DNA of 13,693 bases from Candidatus Moraniibacteriota bacterium (GCA_016867255.1 VGKB01000022.1:1-13693); one strand, 5' to 3'. Positions 1 through 7,597 are shown, counted from the stretch's first letter. Numbers and translations: made by a program. Notes: generated from the letters alone by a model not told the origin.

Positions 1-22
1 CGTTTTTGATGAGATTTTTCAT
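1..22 (-). CDS. Start of a leftward gene cut off by the window edge
   Basis: On the minus strand an ATG at 22-20 opens a frame reading M-K-N-L-I-K-N before the window ends. Seven codons cannot identify a protein. The case for a real start is its context: it sits behind the same leader (9-bp repeats, then TTCTTC, an A/T run and ATGAAAA) that precedes the exported-protein gene at 1422. The Met-Lys opening would suit a signal peptide, so an exported protein is a reasonable guess, but that is inference only. Confidence 0.4.
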
Positions 23-35
23 TTTTTTATTGAAG

Positions 36-80
36 AATAAGACTAATAAGACGAATAGGGCTGATAAAACAAATAGGAAT
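36..80. repeat. 9-bp degenerate tandem repeat (five units)
   Basis: Five consecutive 9-bp units: AATAAGACT, AATAAGACG, AATAGGGCT, GATAAAACA, AATAGGAAT. On the minus strand the unit reads roughly GTCYTATTN. The tract lies between the stop of the exported-protein gene and the ATG of the edge gene, so it would fall in the latter's 5' leader. A related tract occurs at 1433-1468. Confidence 0.8.
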
Positions 81-90
81 ATCGCGGGGC

Positions 91-1422
91 TTATCTTATC
101 TTTACCTCATTACTGCTGCTGGATTTTACCGTTACCGTCGCTGAACCGCAATCATAAGACTTACTGGTAGCTCTGTCTTTGGCGGAAGCTTTAATGATCA
201 TAGTGCCGGTTCCACTCGGTTCCGCCTTGATAATTTCATTATTAACCCCCGAACTTCCCGCCATTTGTCCTCCCGAAACCGTCCAATTGATGGTTTCGGT
301 GGTCATACATTCCGGCTTTACCATCCCGATAGCCGATTCATTGTCCTTAATAGTGGCGCTGGAACCGAAGTTTTCAATATTGTTGGTAGAAGTGCTAGAC
401 GAGCTAACCAAAACGGAGCATTTCGGTTCTGAAGTAACTTCAGCTTTAGCGTTATTCTCACAAGCTTTCCAGCTATTTTCACTTACGCTCCAGAATTCCA
501 GTTTCGGCTGGTGGGTCCCGCTATCTTTGTAAACACAGGCGGCTTTATCCCCGGCTTGTGGGGAATTACCATTTTCACAGAACCAGCGCAGCATATTGTC
601 CGGATCGCCAATGCCTTGATAAACCGCTTTAAATTTGAACTCCCCGGTAAAAACGCCGAAATTTTTGCAGACATTGCCGGATTCAAATTGGGATTTACAA
701 GTGACGGATTGGGGGGTGTAAGAGGCGGGCACCACTCCGGCGTAATTTTTGGAAAACTTAATCCAGCCAAATCCTGGATTGCCGTTAATGGTGGTTTCCG
801 CGGCACCGGCGGACCAGGCGTAACCTTCCATCCGACCGTTCACGTCAACGCAGACATGATAGTGGCTTCCGCCGCAAGCGTAGTTATTAGGATTGGCGGG
901 CGTCTTGAAATGCAACCAAGTTTCCGGGTAGGGTGTCTGATCTCCGTTGGGGCCGATATGCAGTTTCGCCCAGCCGGAAACATATCCTTCATAGCTTCCG
1001 GCGGAGGCGCCGGGCTTTTGATACCAAGTGGCCGCGTGGCAGTCTCCGGCGCCGAAGCAATTGTTAGGCGGCACGCCTTGGTTAAAAAGCACCCAACCGA
1101 GAGAAGGCAAATCCCCCTGATCGCTAAAATCGTTAAACTTGTCGTCTCTGGTCCCGATACCAAACCAGGCGGCGCCGGTGAGCAGGCGGGAGGTACCAGT
1201 GCCCTCAATGGCCACTTGATAGCGGTCTCCGTTCATTTTGATCATGCCGATAACCGGATCACCTTGTTCTATCCTACCTTGATTAGTATCAACGAGATTG
1301 TTGCCGATCCAGCTGAAGCTGTTGCCGGTGAACGGCCAAAAGTCGGCTCTCGCGACCAGAAAACCGGCGAGGAGCGCGAGCAGTCCACCGACGGCAAGGA
1401 TGGTTATTTTTTTTGTTTTCAT
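91..1422 (-). CDS. Exported Cys-rich protein with GYxxS/GW repeats and an Ig-like C-terminus
   Basis: I do not recognise a named family. From the ATG at 1422 the protein is 443 aa. It starts with a classic signal peptide (MKTKK, hydrophobic stretch, likely cleavage after ARA, about residue 26), so the mature part should be outside the membrane. The body has repeated units ending in GW: near 145-175 (EGYVSGWAKL) and 198-223 (EGYAWSAG ... GFGWIKF). The N-terminal SWIGNNL ... IGMIKM segment may be a divergent third. Such GY/GW repeats are, from memory, common in exported Parcubacteria proteins. Residues 370-431 resemble a bacterial Ig-like (BIG2-type) strand domain with TINWTVSGG and SATVTV. About twelve cysteines suggest disulfides. 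The frame stays open to an upstream ATG at 1443 (7 more residues, MSYSSKK), but those codons are part of the 9-bp repeat leader, so 1422 is preferred. Role unknown; an adhesive or structural surface protein is possible. Confidence 0.85.
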   Translation of the reverse strand: MKTKKITILAVGGLLALLAGFLVARADFWPFTGNSFSWIGNNLVDTNQGRIEQGDPVIGMIKMNGDRYQVAIEGTGTSRLLTGAAWFGIGTRDDKFNDFSDQGDLPSLGWVLFNQGVPPNNCFGAGDCHAATWYQKPGASAGSYEGYVSGWAKLHIGPNGDQTPYPETWLHFKTPANPNNYACGGSHYHVCVDVNGRMEGYAWSAGAAETTINGNPGFGWIKFSKNYAGVVPASYTPQSVTCKSQFESGNVCKNFGVFTGEFKFKAVYQGIGDPDNMLRWFCENGNSPQAGDKAACVYKDSGTHQPKLEFWSVSENSWKACENNAKAEVTSEPKCSVLVSSSSTSTNNIENFGSSATIKDNESAIGMVKPECMTTETINWTVSGGQMAGSSGVNNEIIKAEPSGTGTMIIKASAKDRATSKSYDCGSATVTVKSSSSNEVKIR

Positions 1423-1432
1423 TTTTTTAGAA

Positions 1433-1468
1433 GAATAGGACATATTAGACTTGTAGGACTTATGATGG
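1433..1468. repeat. 9-bp degenerate tandem repeat in the leader of the exported-protein gene
   Basis: Units GAATAGGAC, ATATTAGAC, TTGTAGGAC and the more diverged TTATGATGG follow each other with a 9-bp period. On the minus strand the consensus GTCCTATTN matches the tract at 36-80. It fills the short gap between the LTAP protein's stop (1472) and the preferred ATG (1422), and overlaps the seven optional N-terminal codons up to 1443. Confidence 0.7.
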
Positions 1469-1471
1469 GGA

Positions 1472-1819
1472 TTATTGGTTTTTTGGCGCAGTCAATTCTT
1501 CAATTAATTCCTTGTCCGGTTTTTCGTGGATGCTTTCCTTGGGCGCGGTCAAGGCGGCAGTCAGTTCGGGATTGGGCTTGGCGTTTTCCGCGCTGTTTTC
1601 CGGAGCGGTGGTGAGTTCAATTAATTCATCTATGGTCGGCGCGTATTTTTTAGTGGCTTGGTTTTGGGAAATGTCTTCATTGGTAATTTCTCCTAAGTTT
1701 TTCTGCTTCACGAAATAGAGCACTCCCAGAAGCACCACAATTAACACGGCCAAAATGGCAAGCAGAATTAGCTTACTTTTGTTTTCCGAAATGGGAGCGG
1801 GAGTTGTGTTAAGATCCAT
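1472..1819 (-). CDS. Single-span membrane protein with three LTAP motifs
   Basis: The 115-aa product is of unknown family. A short polar N-terminus is followed by one strongly hydrophobic segment (about 16-37) and a Lys-rich stop-transfer patch (KQK). The remaining 75 residues look disordered and acidic. They contain three copies of a 9-residue motif about 20 residues apart: ELIELTTAP (65-73), ELTAALTAP (85-93) and ELIEELTAP (104-112), the last two followed by K. I infer a membrane-anchored carrier of a repeated short binding motif; from memory similar LTAP tails occur in other Parcubacteria proteins, but I cannot verify that here. It lies directly upstream of the exported-protein gene, 49 nt from its preferred start, and may be cotranscribed with it. 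No Shine-Dalgarno site is visible. Confidence 0.75.
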   Translation of the reverse strand: MDLNTTPAPISENKSKLILLAILAVLIVVLLGVLYFVKQKNLGEITNEDISQNQATKKYAPTIDELIELTTAPENSAENAKPNPELTAALTAPKESIHEKPDKELIEELTAPKNQ

Positions 1820-1936
1820 TTTTTGTTTTGTTATTAAGTATCAAGAAGCATTAGATTATTAATAACGATGCAGAATACTTGCTTTTGCGAACCTATGCTT
1901 ACGAAATTCCGGTGTTTTAGCGTCTCCCGTGTTATA

Positions 1937-2326
1937 TTATATTTCAAACTTCTTGGCTATTTCCCCCACGATTGGCAATTCTTTCATCTCGCCTTGGGCA
2001 ACATTAATGAGTCCCATTATGGAGAGCACGATTCCGAGAATTGAAACCGCCGGCGCGATAATAAACCAGCCGATTACGGGAATGAAGCCGGAAATCCAAG
2101 CAATCGCCAGCCAGCTTATAAAAAGCACCAACCCTTGCTTGGCGTGGAATTGGGCAAACTTGCTTTCTTTTTTGGCCAAAAGAGGTATTAAGCACAGGAT
2201 GCCCAGATAGCTCAAGAAAGTGACGGCTTTGTTTTCTTCAAGGTCTTTGGCGGACGAAGCGCCTCCAGTGGTATTGGTATCGGTTTTTTTGTTTTTTTCT
2301 TCTCCTGTTTTTGTTTCTGGGGACAT
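1937..2326 (-). CDS. DUF4870-like small membrane protein
   Basis: The 129-aa product has a hydrophilic Lys/Thr-rich N-terminal tail (1-30) and a membrane domain with hydrophobic stretches at about 36-50, 64-80 and 82-108. The pattern LSYLGILCLIPLL ... KFAQFHAKQGLVLF followed by a helical hairpin (PVIGWFIIAPAV) is typical of DUF4870/Tic20-like proteins, whose biochemical role is not established. The gene follows lemA by 45 nt in the same direction, and the two are plausibly one transcript. The 117 nt between it and the next leftward gene hold no feature I can support. Confidence 0.8.
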   Translation of the reverse strand: MSPETKTGEEKNKKTDTNTTGGASSAKDLEENKAVTFLSYLGILCLIPLLAKKESKFAQFHAKQGLVLFISWLAIAWISGFIPVIGWFIIAPAVSILGIVLSIMGLINVAQGEMKELPIVGEIAKKFEI

Positions 2327-2334
2327 AATCTTTA

Positions 2335-2359
2335 GTTTATAAAATTAAAGGTTTATAAA
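2335..2359. repeat. GTTTATAAA direct repeat
   Basis: GTTTATAAA occurs at 2335-2343 and again at 2351-2359 in the gap between lemA and the DUF4870-like gene. The same 9-mer occurs twice more at 11664-11698, upstream of the GT4 gene, so it is a dispersed intergenic repeat. Confidence 0.55.
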
Positions 2360-2371
2360 GTTTTTTAGAAA

Positions 2372-2923
2372 CTAGAAAGCCACTTTCACATTCTCCCTCT
2401 CCTTTGCTTCCGCTACTTCAAAAAATTCAAATTTCTTAAAACCCATTATACCAACAATTAAATTATTGGGGAAGGTTTCAATCTTGATATTGAAGTCGCG
2501 GACGTTGCCGTTGTAGTAGCGACGGGATTGCTGGATAGTCTCCTCAATTTGCGACAATTGGCTTTGCAGATCCAGGAAATTTTGATTGGCTTTGAGGTCG
2601 GGGTAATTTTCTGCTACGGCAAAAAGACTTTTTAAAGTCTCAGTCAGCATATTGTCCGCCTTGGCTTTTTCGCCGGGTGTTTTGGCTTGCATCGCCTCAC
2701 TGCGAAGCTCCGCCACCTTTTCAAAAGTGCCTTTTTCGTGTTTGGCGTATCCCTTAACTGTTTCCACCAGGTTGGGAATCAAGTCGTAGCGCCGTTTCAA
2801 TTGCACGTCAATGTCCGCCCAAGCCTCCTCAGTTTTGTTTTTGAGACGAATGAGGCCGTTATAGACCGCGACGGCAAAACCTACGACAACTACGACAACG
2901 GCTAAGATGATCCAAGTAAGCAT
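2372..2923 (-). CDS. lemA: LemA family protein
   Basis: The 183-aa product has the full LemA pattern: an N-terminal membrane segment (about 2-24), then a long helical region with YNGLIRLKN (21-29), EAWADIDVQLKRRYDLIPNL (33-52), VKGYAKHE (56-63), AVAENYPDLKANQNF (102-116) and ETIQQSRRYYN (128-138), ending in FPNN ... GFKKFEFF. Length and order are normal for the family. LemA proteins are membrane-anchored helical bundles of unsettled function. It is the first gene of the leftward lemA-DUF4870 pair. Its leader contains an 8-bp inverted repeat (AATTGGAA 2944-2951 / TTCCAATT 2972-2979) of unknown meaning. Confidence 0.95.
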   Translation of the reverse strand: MLTWIILAVVVVVVGFAVAVYNGLIRLKNKTEEAWADIDVQLKRRYDLIPNLVETVKGYAKHEKGTFEKVAELRSEAMQAKTPGEKAKADNMLTETLKSLFAVAENYPDLKANQNFLDLQSQLSQIEETIQQSRRYYNGNVRDFNIKIETFPNNLIVGIMGFKKFEFFEVAEAKERENVKVAF

Positions 2924-3018
2924 AATGGATATTTTTAGTTTTTAATTGGAAATTGTTTTTTTTATTTTCCCTTCCAATTTGCCTTATGTCAAATTTTTAA
3001 AATAAAATGATATACATG

Positions 3019-3046
3019 AAACTTAAAACTTAAAACTTGAAACATA
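3019..3046. repeat. 7-bp tandem repeat AAACTTR (four units)
   Basis: Four consecutive heptamers: AAACTTA, AAACTTA, AAACTTG, AAACATA. They sit in the spacer between the divergent lemA and ftsW. The same heptamer appears as GAAACTT, GAAACTT, GAAACAT at 6172-6192, so this is a dispersed repeat rather than a one-off. An inverse-sense relative (TTTTAAGTTTC) follows at 3073-3083. Confidence 0.75.
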
Positions 3047-3076
3047 AAAATACAAATTTCTCTTTACTTATGTTTT

Positions 3077-3110
3077 AAGTTTCCTGCCTACCGACCAGGC
3101 AGGCAAACTT
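3077..3110. repeat. Hairpin with CCTGCCT/AGGCAGG stem
   Basis: AAGTTT CCTGCCT (3077-3089), loop ACCGACC, then AGGCAGG (3097-3103), one unpaired C and AAACTT (3105-3110). This gives a 13-bp interrupted stem. It ends 23 nt before the ftsW ATG and overlaps where a -35 element would lie. There is no following T run, so it is not a usual terminator. From memory, palindromes built on CCTGCC are common between Parcubacteria genes. Confidence 0.7.
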
Positions 3111-3128
3111 TAAGCCCTAAGCTATAAT
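3100..3128 (+). promoter_or_regulatory. Candidate ftsW promoter with TATAAT just before the start codon
   Basis: A perfect TATAAT lies at 3123-3128. A poor -35 match (CAGGCA, 3100-3105) is 17 bp upstream, inside the 3' arm of the hairpin. The ATG at 3134 is five bases past the -10 box, so transcription would begin at or next to the start codon, giving a leaderless mRNA, unless a later start is used. Confidence 0.45.
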
Positions 3129-3133
3129 TTTCC

Positions 3134-4327
3134 ATGCTTTTCTCCCCCCGCAGTAATATTCGCAGAACTGCTAACCGTGTCCCTATCCGAGTGCGTTCTG
3201 ACAAAGGATCTTTAGCCAGAATGCATTCCCGAATGGATGTTATTTTGACCTTGGCCGCTTTTGCCTTGGTGGTTTCCGGGTTAGTGCTAATTGCCTCGGC
3301 GGGAGTTGCCCGCTCTCTCTCAATCTACGAGGAGCCGTATTATTACCTTACCCATCAGCTCCTTTATGGTTTTGTGCCCGGATTAGCGGCTTGGTTTATT
3401 TTTCAGAAAATGGATTACCGAATTTGGCAGAAATGGGCCTTCCCTTTTTTCATCATAACTATAGTATTACTTTTGATAGTCTTTATTCCCGGGATCGGCA
3501 CTACTTTTAAGGGCGCCCAGCGTTGGATTAATTTGGGGGGGCTCTCCTTCCAGCCGACCGAGCTTTGCAAACTGTCTCTTATTGTCTATCTCGCGGCGTG
3601 GCTTTCTTCCAGCCGCCAAAAAGCTTTTGCTTCGCTCAACGGTTTTTTGGGCTTTGTGGTAATATTGGGGATCTTGGGAGTGCTTATCATGAAGCAGCCG
3701 GACATGGGCACCTTGGGGATAATTACGGTAATCGCTTTTGCGATGTATTTTTTGAGCGGCGCCCGCTTTTCCTACCTCGTTCTGCTTGTCTTGGGGGGGT
3801 TGATGGCTTTTTGGATGCTGGTGCATATGGCGCCGTATCGGGTGGAGCGGCTGATGACTTTCCTTGACCCCCAGTCTGATCCGCAGGGGAAAAGCTACCA
3901 AATAAACCAGGCGCTTATCGCCTTGGGTTCGGGCGGCCCTTACGGAGTTGGATTGGGCCATGGCCGCCAGAAATTCAATTACTTGCCGGAGCCGGTAGGC
4001 GATTCAATTTTTGCCATTTTGGGCGAGGAAATGGGTTTGGTGGGATGCACTGTCTTAATCGCTCTTTTTGTTGTTCTGGCTTGGCGAGGTTTTTTAATTG
4101 CTTGGCGGGCTCCGGATATGTTTGGCCGGTTGCTGGCAGGGGGGATTACCAGTTGGTTTGTTTTTCAGGCGTTTATTAACATTGCGGCTATAACGGCTTT
4201 AATTCCGCTTACGGGCATTCCTTTACCCTTCATCAGTTACGGAGGGTCGGCACTGATTTTTGCTATGGCGGGAGTGGGTATTTTGGTGAATATTTCAAAA
4301 AAAGCGCTAATGAGTAGGTCAAGATAA
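3134..4327 (+). CDS. ftsW: FtsW, SEDS peptidoglycan glycosyltransferase of the divisome
   Basis: The 397-aa polytopic membrane protein of the SEDS family polymerises lipid II into glycan strands at the septum, normally with a class B PBP (none is in this window). A basic cytoplasmic tail (1-34) precedes the first membrane segment at about 36-56. Family signatures are present: GAQRWINLG ... SFQPTELCKL (127-146), KQPDMGT (187-193), YQINQALIALGSGG (255-268), NYLPEPVGDSIFAILGEE (282-299) and FINIAAITALIPLTGIPLPFISYGGS (347-372). Asp290 in VGDSIF corresponds to the catalytic Asp of SEDS enzymes (D297 in E. coli FtsW). LTGIPLPFISYGGS fits FtsW better than RodA. The ATG at 3134 has no Shine-Dalgarno; ATGs at residues 30 and 34 are alternatives that would remove the basic tail. 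It stands alone and converges on rsmA. Confidence 0.95.
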   Translation: MLFSPRSNIRRTANRVPIRVRSDKGSLARMHSRMDVILTLAAFALVVSGLVLIASAGVARSLSIYEEPYYYLTHQLLYGFVPGLAAWFIFQKMDYRIWQKWAFPFFIITIVLLLIVFIPGIGTTFKGAQRWINLGGLSFQPTELCKLSLIVYLAAWLSSSRQKAFASLNGFLGFVVILGILGVLIMKQPDMGTLGIITVIAFAMYFLSGARFSYLVLLVLGGLMAFWMLVHMAPYRVERLMTFLDPQSDPQGKSYQINQALIALGSGGPYGVGLGHGRQKFNYLPEPVGDSIFAILGEEMGLVGCTVLIALFVVLAWRGFLIAWRAPDMFGRLLAGGITSWFVFQAFINIAAITALIPLTGIPLPFISYGGSALIFAMAGVGILVNISKKALMSRSR

Positions 4328-4414
4328 TTCTCCCTCTTCCCAATTTCCGCTAAGTCAAAAATTTTCCTTAATGGGTTCAAAGTTGTCAAAACCTCGATGA
4401 TTACCCGTTGCCTT

Positions 4415-5263
4415 TCATCCATTCTCCATCACTTTTGCCAAATCTTTCCATTTCTCTACCGGCAGTTCCTGCGCCCTGATATCCTCCGGCAGGTTTAATT
4501 TCGCCCAGATTTTTTCCACGGCGTTTTTGCCAAAGGCATTAGACAGGGTTTTTTTTACTTTTTTGCGTTTTTGGGAGAAACCAACGCGAATCATTTGGCG
4601 AAGTTTTTTTATTTCTATACCTTTGGGATAAGCTAGCCCCGCTAATTTTATTAGAGCCGAATTGACTTCCGGCGAGGGAGAGAAATAGGCGGGAGGAAAC
4701 TTAGCGGCTAATGTACATTTTTGCGTACATATCTGCACCAGCACGGCTAACGAGCTTAAATTTCCAGGTTTGGCGCAAACGCGCTCCGCTACTTCTTTTT
4801 GGACGGTAAGAACCACTATTCTCGGTAAGTAGTTTCTTTCCAGCAGTCTTTCTATTACCGGTGAAGTTATTTGGTAAGGCAAATTAGCCACGACTTTATA
4901 TTTCTTGGCGGCGAAGTTGTTTTGTTTTAAAAAATCGGGGAATTTAAGCCGGAGAAAGTCCGACTGGAGCAATATAAGCTGTTTTTTGTTTATTTCCTTG
5001 TTGAATCTGGCTTGGAGGATTTTTACCAGCCGGCTGTCTTTTTCCACCGCCAGGACTATTGCGCCGCGCTCCAGTAATTTTTCAGTCAGAATGCCGCTGC
5101 CGGGGCCGATTTCCAATATCTTATCGCCTTTTTGAATTTCCGCGGCGGCAACAATTTTACCCAGAGCTTTTTGGGAGATCATAAAACACTGGCCGAGATT
5201 TTTATTGGGCTGAATATTATACTTATTGAGCCAGAAAGAGAGATTAGATTTAAGTGATGGCAT
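4415..5263 (-). CDS. rsmA: RsmA/KsgA, 16S rRNA (adenine1518-N6/adenine1519-N6)-dimethyltransferase
   Basis: The enzyme uses S-adenosylmethionine to dimethylate two adjacent adenines in the 3' helix of 16S rRNA, a late step in small-subunit assembly. From the ATG at 5263 the protein is 282 aa, near the usual 270. Visible motifs are KNLGQCF (21-27, usual form GQNF, here Cys for Asn), SAM motif I LEIGPGSGILTE (50-61), VEKD (73-76), SDFL (101-104), the catalytic NLPY (127-130) and FSPSPEVNSA (194-203). The C-terminal helical domain has QKRKKVKKTLSN (231-242). The frame is open to a TTG at 5290 (nine more residues), but that part lies in repeat-like DNA, so the ATG is preferred. It is probably the last gene of a leftward unit behind the kinase-like gene. 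Confidence 0.93.
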   Translation of the reverse strand: MPSLKSNLSFWLNKYNIQPNKNLGQCFMISQKALGKIVAAAEIQKGDKILEIGPGSGILTEKLLERGAIVLAVEKDSRLVKILQARFNKEINKKQLILLQSDFLRLKFPDFLKQNNFAAKKYKVVANLPYQITSPVIERLLERNYLPRIVVLTVQKEVAERVCAKPGNLSSLAVLVQICTQKCTLAAKFPPAYFSPSPEVNSALIKLAGLAYPKGIEIKKLRQMIRVGFSQKRKKVKKTLSNAFGKNAVEKIWAKLNLPEDIRAQELPVEKWKDLAKVMENG

Positions 5264-5270
5264 ATGCGGA

Positions 5271-5359
5271 AGGAAATTACCAAACTCCAAATACCAACTC
5301 TAATTCCCAATGAAATCCCAAATTCTAAGTCCTAACTTGGGATTTGGTAATTATTTCCT
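5271..5359. repeat. Nested inverted repeats around the kinase stop and upstream of rsmA
   Basis: An outer pair AGGAAATTACCAAA (5271-5284) and TTTGGTAATTATTTCCT (5343-5359) is complementary apart from a 3-base insertion. An inner pair AAATCCCAA (5313-5321) and TTGGGATTT (5337-5345) forms a 9-bp stem with a 15-nt loop. The inner stem overlaps the last codons and stop of the kinase-like gene. No T run follows on either strand, so this is a repeat or RNA structure rather than a standard terminator. Confidence 0.5.
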
Positions 5360-5891
5360 TTATTCTTTCCGCCGCCTTCGCGCTTTCCCCCTTGCGGTTT
5401 TCCACCACAAAATCCACGCTTTGGTGGAGCATTTTATTTTGGGCGGCAGATCGTTTGGCTTGAAGAGCCATAGCGGCTGGCACCGTCTGGCCGCTGCTTT
5501 TGAGATGCTCATAAAATCCTTCAAAGCCAACCCCGTTGATTAAAATGACTTTAGCTTCGGGGAATTCGTTTTTGATGCCCTCAAAATATTTAATGTCAAT
5601 TTCCCAAACGATGGGCAGGCCGCTTTTTTCCGCTTTGGCGATTTCCTCGTGGGTTGCTCCCGTCAGATAATCTTTCTTTTGGTAAGACAAAATAAACTGG
5701 TCTTTTTCAGCTAGGTCTTTGAATTTATCCCACTTGGCAACCACAGTTCCTTTTTCCGGCACCGCGCGGGTAGAGAGGTAAGTAACTTGGTAAAAAGAAA
5801 AAACTTTTGCCAGCTCGGCAATAACGCTGGTTTTGCCGGAACCTTCCGCGCCGGTTACGATAAATAGTTTACCTTGGGTTACAGTATCCAT
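5325..5891 (-). CDS. Guanylate-kinase-like P-loop protein
   Basis: The 188-aa product has a Walker A loop, GAEGSGKT (14-21), followed by the order of elements found in guanylate kinases. These are an STR motif (40-42) where GMP-binding Arg residues sit, a segment FILSYQKKDYLTGATHEEI (66-84) resembling the lid region before YGT, and VWEIDIKYFEGIKNEFPEAKVILIN (95-119) matching the LLEIDxQGA ... FPxAxxIFI strand. The second Arg of the usual TTRxPR motif is missing (here VPEKG) and other GMP contacts are unclear, so guanylate kinase activity is not certain. Alternatives are a kinase for another substrate or an NTP-binding regulator. It starts 13 nt after the 63-aa gene and ends 61 nt before rsmA, consistent with one leftward transcript. 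Confidence 0.8.
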   Translation of the reverse strand: MDTVTQGKLFIVTGAEGSGKTSVIAELAKVFSFYQVTYLSTRAVPEKGTVVAKWDKFKDLAEKDQFILSYQKKDYLTGATHEEIAKAEKSGLPIVWEIDIKYFEGIKNEFPEAKVILINGVGFEGFYEHLKSSGQTVPAAMALQAKRSAAQNKMLHQSVDFVVENRKGESAKAAERIKEIITKSQVRT

Positions 5892-5904
5892 TTAGCATTT
5901 ATCA

Positions 5905-6096
5905 CTATTCCTGCGCAAAGTATTTCTTGTTCGCATTTCTGTCGCGGTCCTTAAGTTCGGCGATTTTCCCCTTGTTCCACATAGAGGTCTTGGAAAAATA
6001 GCCGGTAACTCGGGTAATGCCGTAGACATTATCCGATCCGCAATGCGGGCAATTTTCAATCAGCTCCTGGATTTTTTGGTTTTTTGGTTCATTCAT
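5905..6096 (-). CDS. Stand-alone NrdD C-terminal-like small protein
   Basis: The 63-aa product has one CPHC pair (C16, C19), then ITRVTGYFSKTSMWNKGKIAELKDR. This resembles the extreme C-terminus of class III anaerobic ribonucleoside-triphosphate reductase, where a zinc site precedes the glycyl-radical motif (R-V-C/T-G-Y); Gly32 would be the radical position. The large catalytic barrel is absent and only two of the four usual zinc-site cysteines exist. No remnant of nrdD lies upstream, and the gene has its own promoter (6137-6165), so it looks like an independent small gene, not a truncated edge. From memory, similar short NrdD-like ORFs occur in other CPR genomes. Function is unknown; a detached radical domain (as GrcA is for pyruvate formate-lyase) or a simple zinc-ribbon protein are both possible. 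It is first in the unit with the kinase-like gene and rsmA. Confidence 0.78.
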   Translation of the reverse strand: MNEPKNQKIQELIENCPHCGSDNVYGITRVTGYFSKTSMWNKGKIAELKDRDRNANKKYFAQE

Positions 6097-6136
6097 GTTT
6101 GTTTTTTATTTATTTAAAATTTTCTTTGGGACTTAC

Positions 6137-6165
6137 ATTATAAATTGATAATCCAAAGCAGGCAA
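6137..6165 (-). promoter_or_regulatory. Sigma-70-type promoter for the NrdD-like/kinase/rsmA unit
   Basis: On the minus strand TTGCCT (6165-6160, four of six matches to TTGACA) is followed after exactly 17 bp by a perfect TATAAT (6142-6137). Transcription would begin near 6130, giving a leader of about 33 nt before the ATG at 6096. This is the best promoter match I found in the window. Confidence 0.7.
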
Positions 6166-6171
6166 ATTTTT

Positions 6172-6192
6172 GAAACTTGAAACTTGAAACAT
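6172..6192. repeat. 7-bp tandem repeat GAAACTT (three units)
   Basis: GAAACTT, GAAACTT, GAAACAT run in tandem just upstream of the -35 box at 6160-6165. This is the same heptamer, in the same strand sense, as the tract at 3019-3046. Confidence 0.7.
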
Positions 6193-6250
6193 ATAATTTT
6201 AAATGTTCTGCAATGTACCGGATATTACCAATAAACGGAGGGTTTGCCTT

Positions 6251-7579
<1,329 letters not shown>

Positions 7580-7597
7580 AATTTTTAATTGAGATAA

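Noticed and set aside
36..80. CRISPR array or riboswitch in the repeat tracts
   Set aside because: Units of 7-9 bp with no spacers cannot be CRISPR repeats, and there is no cas gene. No conserved riboswitch core was recognised.
511..1614. Rightward 367-aa open frame antisense to the exported-protein gene
   Set aside because: The opposite strand encodes a protein with signal peptide, repeats and Ig-like tail. The rightward product has no recognisable domain and is a shadow of GC-rich codons.
3467..3961. Leftward 164-aa ORF inside ftsW
   Set aside because: It lies wholly antisense to highly conserved SEDS sequence, and its product is basic and patternless.
4237..4422. Leftward 61-aa ORF whose ATG overlaps the rsmA stop (ATGGATGA)
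   Set aside because: The start-stop overlap is attractive and the first 30 residues look protein-like, but half of the frame lies antisense to the conserved end of ftsW and no family is recognisable. Conservation in relatives would be needed.
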